Shown here: positions 1 through 6,474 of the stretch, piece after piece
Numbering within the stretch: the first letter of the stretch is position 1
Layout: every line of letters starts with the position of its first letter
Virus record (IMG/VR): IMGVR_UViG_3300001720_000014
Coordinates: 1 to 24,336 of that record
Strand: one strand, 5' to 3'
DNA length: 24,336 nt
DNA from: a virus
The notes under the pieces: model-generated
Told to the model about the DNA's origin: nothing
Seen by the model: only the letters and a program-made list of their open reading frames with translations
The model's database searches: none
Translations under genes and position numbers: made by a program

Positions 1-411
1 ATGGGGTATGCTCCGTCTGAAGCAGAACTTAATAACATTTTAAATTCAAACATTAACTTAAATCAAGATTCGTTTACAACTGGATTAGCGGGTATTAATA
101 TAGCAAATCGTCCTGCGACTTCAACTATTCAACCATTAAGTGGTTTTACACCACAGCCTAGAATGCAACCTACCGGAATGCCTTTAAATGATCCGTTAGC
201 AGCTACAATAAACTTAGCTCCTACCCCTGTTATTGCAGGGCCTACCCCTGTTATTGCAGGGCAACAGTTTTATCAAACTCCTATTAGTCTTGCTCCTGCC
301 CCTATACAATCCACATTTAATAATACACCTTCTACTGCTTCTGCTCCTTCTAGCGTTGCATCAATGGCTTCTCCTTTTGTAAATGGAGGGTTGGCGAAAC
401 TAAGATATTAG
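1..411 (+). CDS. Unknown Pro/Ala/Ser-rich phage protein, possibly 5'-truncated
   Basis: The frame opens with ATG at base 1, so the true start may lie outside the window and the 136 residues may be only the C-terminal part of a longer protein. The visible part is low in charge and rich in Asn, Pro, Thr, Ala and Ser, with a perfect seven-residue duplication (PTPVIAG twice, about residues 74-87). It ends in FVNGGLAKLRY, a GGLA-type tail like motifs in two internal-type proteins further right. No catalytic motif, signal peptide or membrane segment is visible. It sits directly before the basic protein and the neck genes, so a virion or assembly role is likely by position only. The function is not recognised. 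Confidence 0.7.
   Translation: MGYAPSEAELNNILNSNINLNQDSFTTGLAGINIANRPATSTIQPLSGFTPQPRMQPTGMPLNDPLAATINLAPTPVIAGPTPVIAGQQFYQTPISLAPAPIQSTFNNTPSTASAPSSVASMASPFVNGGLAKLRY
220..261 (+). repeat. 21-bp perfect tandem duplication (PTPVIAG x2)
   Basis: The unit starting cctacccctgttattgcagg occurs twice back to back (220-240 and 241-261) without a mismatch. It keeps the frame and duplicates PTPVIAG inside a Pro-rich linker-like stretch. Perfect identity suggests a recent slippage event. Confidence 0.95.
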
Positions 412-423
412 ATAGGACAATAC

Positions 424-681
424 ATGGCTTTAGCTAAATCACAAAAATCTTTAAAGAATTGGACAAAACAAAAATGGAAAACAAAAAGTGGAAAACCTAG
501 CACACAAGGTAAAAAAGCTACAGGCGAAAGGTACTTACCAGCTAAAGCAATTGCCTCATTATCTGATGCAGAGTATAGAGCAACTAGTAGAGCTAAGCGA
601 AAAGGTAAGAAACAAGGTAAACAATATGTGGCTCAACCGAAAAAAATAGCAAAGAAAACAAAAGCATATAGGAAATCTTAA
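424..681 (+). CDS. Small, very basic phage protein (DUF5872-like)
   Basis: An 85-residue protein of which about 27 residues are Lys or Arg. It is built from short basic blocks: KSLKNWTKQKWKTKSG near the N-terminus, a middle GERYLPAKAIASLSDAEYRA segment, and a C-terminal RAKRKGKKQGKQ and QPKKIAKKTK tail. This resembles a small family of marine-phage and environmental proteins that I associate with DUF5872; this is from memory, not a search. The composition suggests nucleic-acid binding, perhaps with packaged DNA, but nothing proves it. An AGGA Shine-Dalgarno sequence (414-417) lies 6 bases before the ATG. The stop overlaps the next start as TAATG. Confidence 0.75.
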   Translation: MALAKSQKSLKNWTKQKWKTKSGKPSTQGKKATGERYLPAKAIASLSDAEYRATSRAKRKGKKQGKQYVAQPKKIAKKTKAYRKS

Positions 682-1397
682 TGACAACTTCAGGTACTTC
701 TAGTTTTGATCTTAATTTAACAGAAATTGTTGAAGAAGCATTTGAACGTGCAGGTTCTGAGTTACGCACCGGATATGATTTAAAAACCGCAAGGCGTTCT
801 TTAAACTTATTATTTGCAGATTGGGCTAATAGAGGAATTAATTTATGGACTGTTGAACAAGGGTCTATATCTTTGACAGCGGGTACAGGACAATATGATT
901 TGCCTGTAGATACTGTTGATTTATTAGAACATGTTATTAGAACAAATGATGGTAGTGTTTCTAATCAGTCAGATTTAACAATTTCCAGAATAAGTGTTTC
1001 TACTTACGCAAGCATTCCATCAAAATTAAATCAAGGTAGACCAATTCAAGTTTATATTGATAGACAATCTGGAACTACTAGTCCTACAGGAACACAGGCT
1101 CCAAATATAAATGTATGGCCTGTACCTGATCGAAGTAGTTTTTATACTTTTGTGTATTGGAGAATGAGAAGAATCCAAGACGCATCTACCGGGGCTGTAA
1201 GTTTTGATGTACCTTTTAGATTTTTACCATGTTTAACAGCAGGACTTGCTTATTACTTAGCATTAAAAGTTCCTAATGGTATGGAGCGTTTAACTTTATT
1301 AAAGAGTATGTATGATGAAACATGGGAGCTTGCTGCAGGAGAAGATCGTGAAAAAGCATCGGATAGACTTGTTCCACGACAAATGTTTATTACCTAA
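681..1397 (+). CDS. Head-tail adaptor-like (neck) protein, first copy
   Basis: A 238-residue protein starting in a TAATG overlap with the basic protein. The N-terminal third is a helical segment with an EAFERAG...RTGYDLKTARRSLNLLFADWANRGINLW pattern (about residues 18-55). A beta-rich middle follows (TAGTGQYDLPVDTVDLLE, then NVWPVPD), then a C-terminal helical segment starting near FRFLPCLTAGLAYYLALKVP. This helix-beta-helix order is what I know from adaptor or gatekeeper proteins of short-tailed phages (P22 gp4, T7 gp11 and marine relatives), which join portal to tail. The assignment rests on pattern recognition and on its neighbours. A second protein with a similar layout lies at 1924-2604. 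Confidence 0.6.
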   Translation: MTTSGTSSFDLNLTEIVEEAFERAGSELRTGYDLKTARRSLNLLFADWANRGINLWTVEQGSISLTAGTGQYDLPVDTVDLLEHVIRTNDGSVSNQSDLTISRISVSTYASIPSKLNQGRPIQVYIDRQSGTTSPTGTQAPNINVWPVPDRSSFYTFVYWRMRRIQDASTGAVSFDVPFRFLPCLTAGLAYYLALKVPNGMERLTLLKSMYDETWELAAGEDREKASDRLVPRQMFIT

Positions 1398-1399
1398 TT

Positions 1400-1759
1400 A
1401 TGAGTAACAGATTTAGTTCCGGTAGACATACTATTGCAGAATGTGATAGATGTGGATTTAGATATAAGTTAAAAGAATTAAAACCTTTAACAATTAAAAA
1501 TAATGTAGTAAATATTTTTGTGTGTCCTATATGTTGGGAAAAAGATCAACCTCAGTTATCATTAGGGTTGTATCCAGTAGAAGATCCGCAAGCAGTTCGT
1601 AATCCGCGGCCTGATTTAACTAGATTTCCTTCATCAAAGTCTAGGAACTTTCAGTATGGATTTAACCCCGTAGGGTTTGCAGATCCTTTAGAATTAGGAT
1701 TACCAAATAGTTTAGTTGCTAGTACAGGTGTAGGCAACGTAGTAATAGAAATTTCTTAG
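1400..1759 (+). CDS. Zinc-ribbon protein in the neck cluster
   Basis: A 119-residue protein with two CxxC pairs: CDRC at residues 15-18 and CPIC at about 42-45, separated by some 23 residues that include the basic RYKLKEL segment. This spacing is typical of a four-cysteine zinc ribbon. The rest has no cysteine and holds a VEDPQAVRNPRPD segment and a YGFNPVGF segment that look like conserved linear motifs. I recall similar proteins beside neck genes in uncultured marine phages, without known function. It lies two bases after the first adaptor-like gene, and its stop overlaps the Shine-Dalgarno sequence of the next small gene. A role in neck assembly or DNA contact is an inference from position. 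Confidence 0.7.
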   Translation: MSNRFSSGRHTIAECDRCGFRYKLKELKPLTIKNNVVNIFVCPICWEKDQPQLSLGLYPVEDPQAVRNPRPDLTRFPSSKSRNFQYGFNPVGFADPLELGLPNSLVASTGVGNVVIEIS

Positions 1760-1762
1760 GAG
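1758..1762 (+). promoter_or_regulatory. Shine-Dalgarno AGGAG for the 51-residue peptide
   Basis: AGGAG lies 6 bases before the ATG at 1769 and overlaps the upstream TAG stop (1757-1759). The same arrangement, with a GGAG-type site and 6-base spacer fused to the previous stop, recurs before 2902 and 3767. It supports the small gene as translated. Confidence 0.75.
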
Positions 1763-1768
1763 AAATAT

Positions 1769-1924
1769 ATGAAAAATGATACTAATACTTATAAACAACC
1801 AGAGCAAGTTCCTGTGCCTAAAGTTGACGGGTATCCGAATAACGTACCAAATACGCAAACAGTTGTAACGCGGGGATCTGGGGCTGCTACAAAAGGTAAT
1901 AAGTCTTCAACTAGGCTTGCATAA
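1769..1924 (+). CDS. 51-residue phage peptide between the two adaptor-like genes
   Basis: A short gene of 51 codons, ATG at 1769 and TAA at 1922-1924, with a strong AGGAG site 6 bases upstream; the next gene starts inside its stop (TAATG). The peptide is polar, with a Pro/Val middle (PEQVPVPKVDGYP) and a C-terminal VTRGSGAATKGNK segment. A RGxGAAxxGxK-type ending is one I associate with tiny proteins in the same place in other marine phages, but I could not check this. No membrane segment or cysteines are present. Without it there would be a 164-base hole in an otherwise gapless cluster. The function is unknown. Confidence 0.75.
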   Translation: MKNDTNTYKQPEQVPVPKVDGYPNNVPNTQTVVTRGSGAATKGNKSSTRLA

Positions 1925-2604
1925 TGAATTACGCTACTCTTTATGAAACTATAAAAGGGTATTGTGAAAACGATTTCCCTGACACTTCTTTTACAGATAG
2001 TGCTGGTAATTCTATTTCTTTAACCAGCACTGAACAAGTTAATACATTTATCGAACAAACTGAGCAACGTGTGTTTAACTCTGTTCAACTTTTAAATCTT
2101 AGAAAGAATGTACTAGGGTCTTTAACAGCAAGCAATCAATATTTAAAAACTCCTTCAGATTGGTTGGCTAATTTTTCTTTAGCTGTAATTGATCCTACTA
2201 CAGGAGCTTATAGTTATCTTTTAAATAAAGATGTTAGTTTTATTCGAGAAGCATTTCCAATTCCAACAGACACAGCAACTCCTACACATTATGCTTTGTT
2301 TGATGATGATACATATATAGTAGGCCCAACACCAGATCAAAACTACTCAACAGAGTTGCACTACTTTTATTATCCAGAGTCTATTGTAGCCGCAGGCACA
2401 TCATGGCTTGGGGATAATTTTGATTCGTTGTTATTATACGGGGCTTTACTAGAAGCTGCTACTTTTATGAAAGCAGAACCTGATGTTTTAGCAAACTATA
2501 CAGCCCGGTATAATGAGAGCTTATCGTTACTTAAACAATTAAGTGAAGGTAAAAATAGACAAGATATGTATAGAACAGAACAAGCGAGGTATGAAGTCAA
2601 ATGA
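1924..2604 (+). CDS. Head-tail adaptor-like protein, second copy (SU10-adaptor-like)
   Basis: A 226-residue protein starting in a TAATG overlap. The N-terminal helical part includes VNTFIEQTEQRVFNSVQLLNLRKN (about residues 39-62), followed by a beta-rich middle (GSLTASNQYLKTPSDWLANF, LLNKDVSFIREAFP, THYALFDDDTYIVGPTPD, TELHYFYYPESI). A C-terminal helical bundle carries LLLYGALLEAATFMKAEPD and ARYNESLSLLKQLSEGKNRQD. This pattern matches proteins commonly annotated as phage adaptor of the SU10 type, which sit between portal and tail. It ends with an ATGA overlap onto the next gene. The order helix, beta, helix parallels the protein at 681-1397, so the two may be distant paralogues. Confidence 0.65.
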   Translation: MNYATLYETIKGYCENDFPDTSFTDSAGNSISLTSTEQVNTFIEQTEQRVFNSVQLLNLRKNVLGSLTASNQYLKTPSDWLANFSLAVIDPTTGAYSYLLNKDVSFIREAFPIPTDTATPTHYALFDDDTYIVGPTPDQNYSTELHYFYYPESIVAAGTSWLGDNFDSLLLYGALLEAATFMKAEPDVLANYTARYNESLSLLKQLSEGKNRQDMYRTEQARYEVK

Positions 2605-2891
2605 TAGGAAATAGCACATCAGCGTTATTAGGTGGAAACGTAAAAGTTTACACAACTTCTAATAGAGGCTTTACCCCAGAAGAAATATCTGAAAGAGCTG
2701 TGGATAAAATTATATCTGTTGGCAGTCAAACACATCCTGTTATCAGAGAACAAGCTGAAGCGTTTAAAGAAAATATTAGAAAAGTTATAGTTCACTACAT
2801 GAAAGAAGCTATAAGCAGTAACAACACAACATTAGCACACAAGTTTAGGCAAGCAGGGCATCCTGAGTTAATAAAAATTTTAGACGAATAG
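2601..2891 (+). CDS. Small helical phage protein of unknown function
   Basis: A 96-residue protein overlapping the adaptor-like gene by ATGA. The first 15 residues are Gly/Ser/Asn-rich. Then come a TTSNRGFTPEEISERAVDKI segment, a short SVGSQTHPVIREQAEAF helix and a C-terminal helix pair ending in HKFRQAGHPELIKILDE. The RGFTPEE, HPVIREQA and AGHPEL blocks look like conserved motifs that I recall in small proteins of marine phages and cyanophages. There is no catalytic motif or membrane segment. Its place at the end of the neck group suggests a structural or assembly role. Confidence 0.7.
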   Translation: MIGNSTSALLGGNVKVYTTSNRGFTPEEISERAVDKIISVGSQTHPVIREQAEAFKENIRKVIVHYMKEAISSNNTTLAHKFRQAGHPELIKILDE

Positions 2892-2901
2892 GGAGTTAGA
2901 T

Positions 2902-3369
2902 ATGGCAATTACACAAGCAATGTGTACTTCATTTAAACAAGAAGTAATGTTAAGTATGCACAATTTTCATCCAACAGGTACAAGTGCAGCTAGTACGTTT
3001 AAACTTGCTCTGTATTCATCTGGAGCAACATTAAATGCTTCTACAACTGGGTTTGTTACGGCAGGCGAATGTGTAGGAACTAACTATGTAGCTACAGGTT
3101 CTGCGTTGACAGTGGTTGGAGTAACGTCAGGATCTACATCAGGCTTTGTAGATTTTGGCGATTTAACTTTTTTAAATGTTACTCTAACTTCAGACGGAGC
3201 ATTAATATACAACAACACTCCGTTTACATCTAATAATGCTGGAACTACTTTAACTAATGCTGCTGTTGCTGTGCTTGATTTTGGCGGAGCTAAAACGTCA
3301 ACGGCAGGTGACTTTACAATAGTATTTCCTGCGGCAACAAGTGCAGCTGCAATTATTAGAATAGCTTAA
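2902..3369 (+). CDS. Putative virion structural protein, beta-rich
   Basis: A 155-residue protein opening with MAITQAMCTSFKQEVMLSMHNF and followed by Thr/Ser/Ala/Gly-rich beta stretches, including FKLALYSSGATLNASTT, a GFVDFGDLTFLNVTL strand and GALIYNNTPF. This start and FKLALYxSxATL pattern recur in small structural proteins of many phages; the role there is usually unassigned (minor virion or fibre-base protein). Translation is supported by a GGGAG site (2891-2895) 6 bases before the ATG. The next gene starts two bases after the stop. Its position between neck and fibre genes fits a surface or tail-base component. Confidence 0.65.
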   Translation: MAITQAMCTSFKQEVMLSMHNFHPTGTSAASTFKLALYSSGATLNASTTGFVTAGECVGTNYVATGSALTVVGVTSGSTSGFVDFGDLTFLNVTLTSDGALIYNNTPFTSNNAGTTLTNAAVAVLDFGGAKTSTAGDFTIVFPAATSAAAIIRIA

Positions 3370-3370
3370 A

Positions 3371-3757
3371 ATGCCTTCTAGCGAATCCTTTATCGGCTGG
3401 GGTTCTGGCACTTGGAATAGAAACGGCTATGGATCGCCAGTAATAGAAGTGTCTGTAGATGGAGCCAGTGCCGCTGCTTCTTTAAGCAATGTATCTACGG
3501 TTATTGGTAAATTTGTTGATGTAACCGGAGTATCAGCAACAGGATTTTTAGGAGCACCTTCAGTTAGTGGAAATGCTAGTGCTTTAATAACAGGTTTATC
3601 TGGAACATTTGAATTAGGAGACTTTCTTGTTAACGCAGATGCAAGGGTAGAGATTACATTAGGAGTTTCAGGGTTTGGAACATCAGGTACAACATTAGTG
3701 TGGGGGGAAGTAGATACAGACCAAACCCCCAATTGGGATATAATAGAAGCAGCATAG
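3371..3757 (+). CDS. Repeat-containing beta protein of the virion surface or tail
   Basis: A 128-residue protein with an aromatic, Gly-rich N-terminus (SFIGWGSGTWNRNGYGS) and then about four degenerate repeats of 19-22 residues. The best copy is VTGVSATGFLGAPSVSGNA; others begin VDGASAAASL, ITGLSGTFEL and TLGVSGFGTS. It ends in a Trp-containing block (LVWGEVDTDQTPNWDII). Proteins built from VTGVSATGxxG repeats with a QxPxW ending are frequent in uncultured marine phages, in my recollection, with no known function. The repeat spacing suggests a small beta-solenoid or Ig-like stack. It sits just before the fibre gene, and its stop overlaps the strong AGGAG site of that gene. Confidence 0.65.
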   Translation: MPSSESFIGWGSGTWNRNGYGSPVIEVSVDGASAAASLSNVSTVIGKFVDVTGVSATGFLGAPSVSGNASALITGLSGTFELGDFLVNADARVEITLGVSGFGTSGTTLVWGEVDTDQTPNWDIIEAA

Positions 3758-3760
3758 GAG
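3756..3760 (+). promoter_or_regulatory. Shine-Dalgarno AGGAG for the fibre-like gene
   Basis: AGGAG lies 6 bases before the ATG at 3767 and is merged with the upstream TAG stop. It sets the start of the fibre-like gene. Confidence 0.75.
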
Positions 3761-3766
3761 AACATT

Positions 3767-4681
3767 ATGGCTTCGTCAGCGTCACCAGATTTAAAAATTC
3801 AACTCATGGGAACAGGGGAAAACTCTGGAGCATGGGGAACTATAACTAATAATAATCTTTCTGCTATTGAAGAAGCTATCGCAAGAACAACTGATGTTAC
3901 TTTTGCCAATGACGCACCAACTGCATCTGTAACATTAACTGATTCAAATGCTTTGCAGGCTGGAAGAAACTTTCGTTTAAACTTAGTTGGAACAGGAACA
4001 GCAGGTCATGTCTTACTTCTACCTACTGTTGAAAAAAGTTATCTTATAAATAATACGCTCACTGTAGATGTTTCAGTAAGAAACGGTACAGCAGCAGGAA
4101 CAAATTTATTTAATACTCAAACAGTACCCGCTGGAGGTGCAGCGATGGTTTACACCGATGGATCGGCTGTAACTTCTGCTGTTAGTAGTGCAAGTGCTAT
4201 GGAAGTGTTAAACGCCTTATCTATTGGAGGTGATGCTTCTGTTGGAGGAACTTTTAAAGTAACAGGAGCAGTTACATTAGATTCTAGTTTATCAACTATA
4301 GGCGCAGCTTCAGCAGGAGGTGGGTTTTCTGATGTAGATGGTTCTTTAAGATCAATACCAAGTTCTAGGCTCTTTACTGGGGCGGCAGCAACTGCTTCAG
4401 CTTTAGATAATGGTAATTTTATTTTGTTTGCGGGGACAGCTTCTTCAACACAAGTTTTTACTTTACCTATAAGCGCAGATATTGGAACTGTATTTACTTT
4501 AGTAAACACCCCATATGGAGGAAAAACTGCTGCGGCAGTTACAACTATATCAGCAGCAGCGACTGCATTTATAGCAGGAGGAGAAGCAGCAACAGCAAAT
4601 ATTACTTTAGCAACTAATGGAGTTGCAACTGTCCTCTATGTAACACCAAGAGGATGTTTTATTACAGGAAATGTGAGTTAA
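3767..4681 (+). CDS. Tail-fibre-like protein
   Basis: A 304-residue protein starting MASSASPDLKIQLMGTGENS followed by GAWGTITNNNLSAIEEAI, an N-terminal module that I recognise from putative fibre proteins of marine phages and cyanophages. The middle is beta-rich (VTLTDSNALQAGRNFRLNLVG, LLLPTVEKSYLINNTL). A Gly/Ala/Ser stretch contains MEVLNALSIGGDASVGGTFKVTGAVTLDSSL, resembling the short tail-fibre repeat found upstream of receptor-binding tips. The C-terminal third is Ala/Thr-rich and ends RGCFITGNVS. No enzyme motif is seen. With the glycine-rich protein that follows it probably forms the host-recognition apparatus. Confidence 0.7.
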   Translation: MASSASPDLKIQLMGTGENSGAWGTITNNNLSAIEEAIARTTDVTFANDAPTASVTLTDSNALQAGRNFRLNLVGTGTAGHVLLLPTVEKSYLINNTLTVDVSVRNGTAAGTNLFNTQTVPAGGAAMVYTDGSAVTSAVSSASAMEVLNALSIGGDASVGGTFKVTGAVTLDSSLSTIGAASAGGGFSDVDGSLRSIPSSRLFTGAAATASALDNGNFILFAGTASSTQVFTLPISADIGTVFTLVNTPYGGKTAAAVTTISAAATAFIAGGEAATANITLATNGVATVLYVTPRGCFITGNVS

Positions 4682-4683
4682 AT

Positions 4684-5616
4684 ATGACAGGAATCCATCA
4701 ACTTCTTTTTACCAACTTTGCAGGTGGCGTTTCTACTGGAGAGGGTGAGTTAAATGCTTCTGGTGGTAATGAAACAAAAACTATTGGTGTGTATAAATAT
4801 CATGTCTTTACTGCATCAGGTGATTTTACTGTAACAGGTGGAGGTAAGGCTAGAGTTGTAGCAATTGGAGGTGGCGGTGGTGGAGGTCAAGATGCTTCTG
4901 GCGGTGGAGCAGCAGGTGAGATTGATGATTTTCAAGAACTTTTAGAATTTAATAATTCAACAACATATAAAATTTTAATTGGTGCAGGTAATTTAGCAAG
5001 TGGTTCAAACACGACTATTTCTGCGGGAGGCACAAATTTAGTAATTTCTCTGGGGGGTGGAGAGGGAGGAAATTTCAATGCGGTTGGAGCAGATGGTGGC
5101 TCTGGCGGAGGCGGAGGAGCATCTGTAAGAGCAGGAGGATCAGCTTCTGGGGATAACACAAATGATGGCGGTACAGGTGGTCCGAACACAAGCCCTTTTG
5201 GAGGAGGCGGGGGAGGAGGAGCCACGCAAGCTGGAAAAGCGTTTGCTAATGGAGCAACTCATTCCGCAGGTAGTCAACAAATAGGTGGTGCAGGTGGAGA
5301 GGGTATTGCACTAACAGCAATTGACACAAATTTAGCTTTTGCAGATTTTTCTTCTTTTACAGAAGCAAACTCAGGAATTGTAGCCTCTGGCGGTGGAGCA
5401 GGATCGAACAGGCATGGTGGTTATACTAATACTTCTGAAGCCTCTTGTGCTCAAGGTGGCACAGGCGGTGGCATAGGAGGAAAAGCCAATGGTGCTACTA
5501 CTAATAGAAATGCAACAGGTGCTACATCATTTGGCTCTGGGGGCGGAGGTGCAGGATTTAATTCTGGAAATGGTTCTGGAGCAGATGGGTTAGTAATTAT
5601 AAGGTATGCGGCATGA
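4684..5616 (+). CDS. Glycine-rich fibre or adhesin-like protein
   Basis: A 310-residue protein when started at ATG 4684, two bases after the previous stop. An in-frame ATG at 4654 exists but would overlap the upstream gene by 28 bases, so 4684 is preferred. The N-terminal 40 residues are non-repetitive; then GVYKYHVFTASGDFTVTGGG leads into a domain dominated by Gly runs (VVAIGGGGGGGQ, SPFGGGGGGGAT) and Gly-Ala-Ser stretches, closing with GADGLVIIRYAA. This is the usual architecture of phage glycine-rich fibre proteins; comparable Gly-rich adhesins pack polyglycine helices and show binding loops to the host. The low-complexity G/T/C-rich DNA here is prone to recombination. Receptor recognition is inferred from the family type and from the adjacent fibre-like gene. 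Confidence 0.7.
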   Translation: MTGIHQLLFTNFAGGVSTGEGELNASGGNETKTIGVYKYHVFTASGDFTVTGGGKARVVAIGGGGGGGQDASGGGAAGEIDDFQELLEFNNSTTYKILIGAGNLASGSNTTISAGGTNLVISLGGGEGGNFNAVGADGGSGGGGGASVRAGGSASGDNTNDGGTGGPNTSPFGGGGGGGATQAGKAFANGATHSAGSQQIGGAGGEGIALTAIDTNLAFADFSSFTEANSGIVASGGGAGSNRHGGYTNTSEASCAQGGTGGGIGGKANGATTNRNATGATSFGSGGGGAGFNSGNGSGADGLVIIRYAA

Positions 5617-5951
5617 CAAAACGAATGGCATTAATTGATACATCAAATAATAAAGTGCTTCAAATAATTGTTACTGAAGATGATTGGACAGGTAGTAATT
5701 GGTATGAAACCACTACTAATAATTATGCAAGAATAGGTGGCACTTATGTTAATGGGAAATTTATAGACCCACAACCTTATCCTAGTTGGACTTTAGATGC
5801 TGATGAAAAATGGCAACCTCCAATAGTAGAACCTACTCCCACAGATGTTGAAAAAGCTGCTGGAAAATATTATGTCTGGGATGAATCTTTGTACCAATCA
5901 GATAATACCAAGGGTTGGGTGCTTGGAACATACGAAGAGCATCACAGTTAA
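5613..5951 (+). CDS. Small fibre-associated protein
   Basis: A 112-residue protein that starts in an ATGA overlap with the glycine-rich gene and ends in a TAATG overlap with the oxygenase gene. It is acidic and aromatic: MALIDTSNNKVLQIIVTEDD at the N-terminus, GGTYVNGKFIDPQPYPSWTL in the middle, then a Pro-rich link (WQPPIVEPTPTD) and a YYVWDES segment. The YPSWTLDADxxWxPP pattern is familiar from small proteins beside fibre genes in cyanophages and other marine phages. They are often guessed to be fibre assembly or tip proteins; direct evidence is lacking. Tight coupling to the fibre gene supports that guess. Confidence 0.6.
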   Translation: MTKRMALIDTSNNKVLQIIVTEDDWTGSNWYETTTNNYARIGGTYVNGKFIDPQPYPSWTLDADEKWQPPIVEPTPTDVEKAAGKYYVWDESLYQSDNTKGWVLGTYEEHHS

Positions 5952-6421
5952 TGAAGGTTATTAAAAATTTTTTAGACGAGGAAGAATTTATAAAGTTACA
6001 AGGTATTTTTATGTCAGCCCATTGTTCATATTATTTTCAAACTTGTGTGGCTGATTATGGAGATAAAGATTATATGTTTACTCATACTTTATTTGATAAT
6101 TATAATCCAAACTCAGAGTTATACAAATACACAGAAACATTAATTAAAAAGTTAAATGTGTTTGCTTTGAAACGAATGAGAGTTATGTGTTACCCACGAA
6201 CAGAAAAACTAATAAGACATAAAACCCATGTTGATTACAAAGAAAAACATAAAGGTGCAGTATTTTTTTTAAACACCTGTAATGGTGGACTATATATTGG
6301 AGATAAGTTTATAAAATCAGAAGAAAATACAGTAGTTAAGTTTGATTCTTCAATACCTCACTCAAGCACAAATTGTACTGACGAAAAGGCAAGATTTATA
6401 CTAAATACAAATTATATGTAA
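5951..6421 (+). CDS. 2-oxoglutarate/Fe(II)-dependent oxygenase (prolyl-4-hydroxylase-like)
   Basis: A 156-residue protein; the ATG at 5951 overlaps the previous stop as TAATG and is preferred to an ATG at 5915. The double-stranded beta-helix signature is visible. The Fe(II) ligands are HVD (His93, Asp95) and a distal His137 in SSIPHSST; Arg148 in KARFILN sits where the 2-oxoglutarate-binding basic residue is expected. GGLYIGDKF between them fits the core strand. Length fits the compact phage versions. Such enzymes hydroxylate protein side chains, nucleobases or small molecules using 2-oxoglutarate and O2; the substrate here is unknown. Its position right after the fibre genes suggests virion-protein modification, but host-directed activity is equally open. 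Confidence 0.8.
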   Translation: MKVIKNFLDEEEFIKLQGIFMSAHCSYYFQTCVADYGDKDYMFTHTLFDNYNPNSELYKYTETLIKKLNVFALKRMRVMCYPRTEKLIRHKTHVDYKEKHKGAVFFLNTCNGGLYIGDKFIKSEENTVVKFDSSIPHSSTNCTDEKARFILNTNYM

Positions 6422-6474
6422 ATATGAATACACAAACTTCCAACAAAATAACAAAGGCTTTTTAAGGAAATAAA
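6422..6474 (+). other. Longest gap (53 bases) on the + strand
   Basis: This is the only spacer above about 15 bases between + strand genes. It contains a 13-codon ATG frame (6424-6465) with no sign of being a gene and the Shine-Dalgarno sequence of the next gene. I see no convincing promoter pair or terminator hairpin, though a phage-specific promoter could not be excluded by eye. Confidence 0.6.
6464..6468 (+). promoter_or_regulatory. Shine-Dalgarno AAGGA deciding a GTG start
   Basis: AAGGA lies 6 bases before GTG 6475. No ATG is available nearby in that frame, and the reading MDPLTILAAA matches the usual beginning of this kind of protein, so the GTG is taken as the start. Confidence 0.75.

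Noticed and set aside
3427-3765. 112-residue - strand frame
   Set aside because: Antisense of the repeat-containing beta protein; no ribosome site, and the + frame has a coherent repeat structure.
4654-4683. Upstream start for the glycine-rich protein
   Set aside because: It would overlap the fibre-like gene by 28 bases and add a Cys/Tyr/Arg-rich leader untypical of the family; ATG 4684 fits the tight packing.
4932-5225. 97-residue - strand frame full of Pro
   Set aside because: It is the antisense image of glycine-rich codons in the fibre gene; Pro runs mirror GGN codons and there is no ribosome site.
6424-6465. 13-codon ATG frame in the 53-base gap
   Set aside because: Too short and with no clear ribosome site; it is likely a chance frame.
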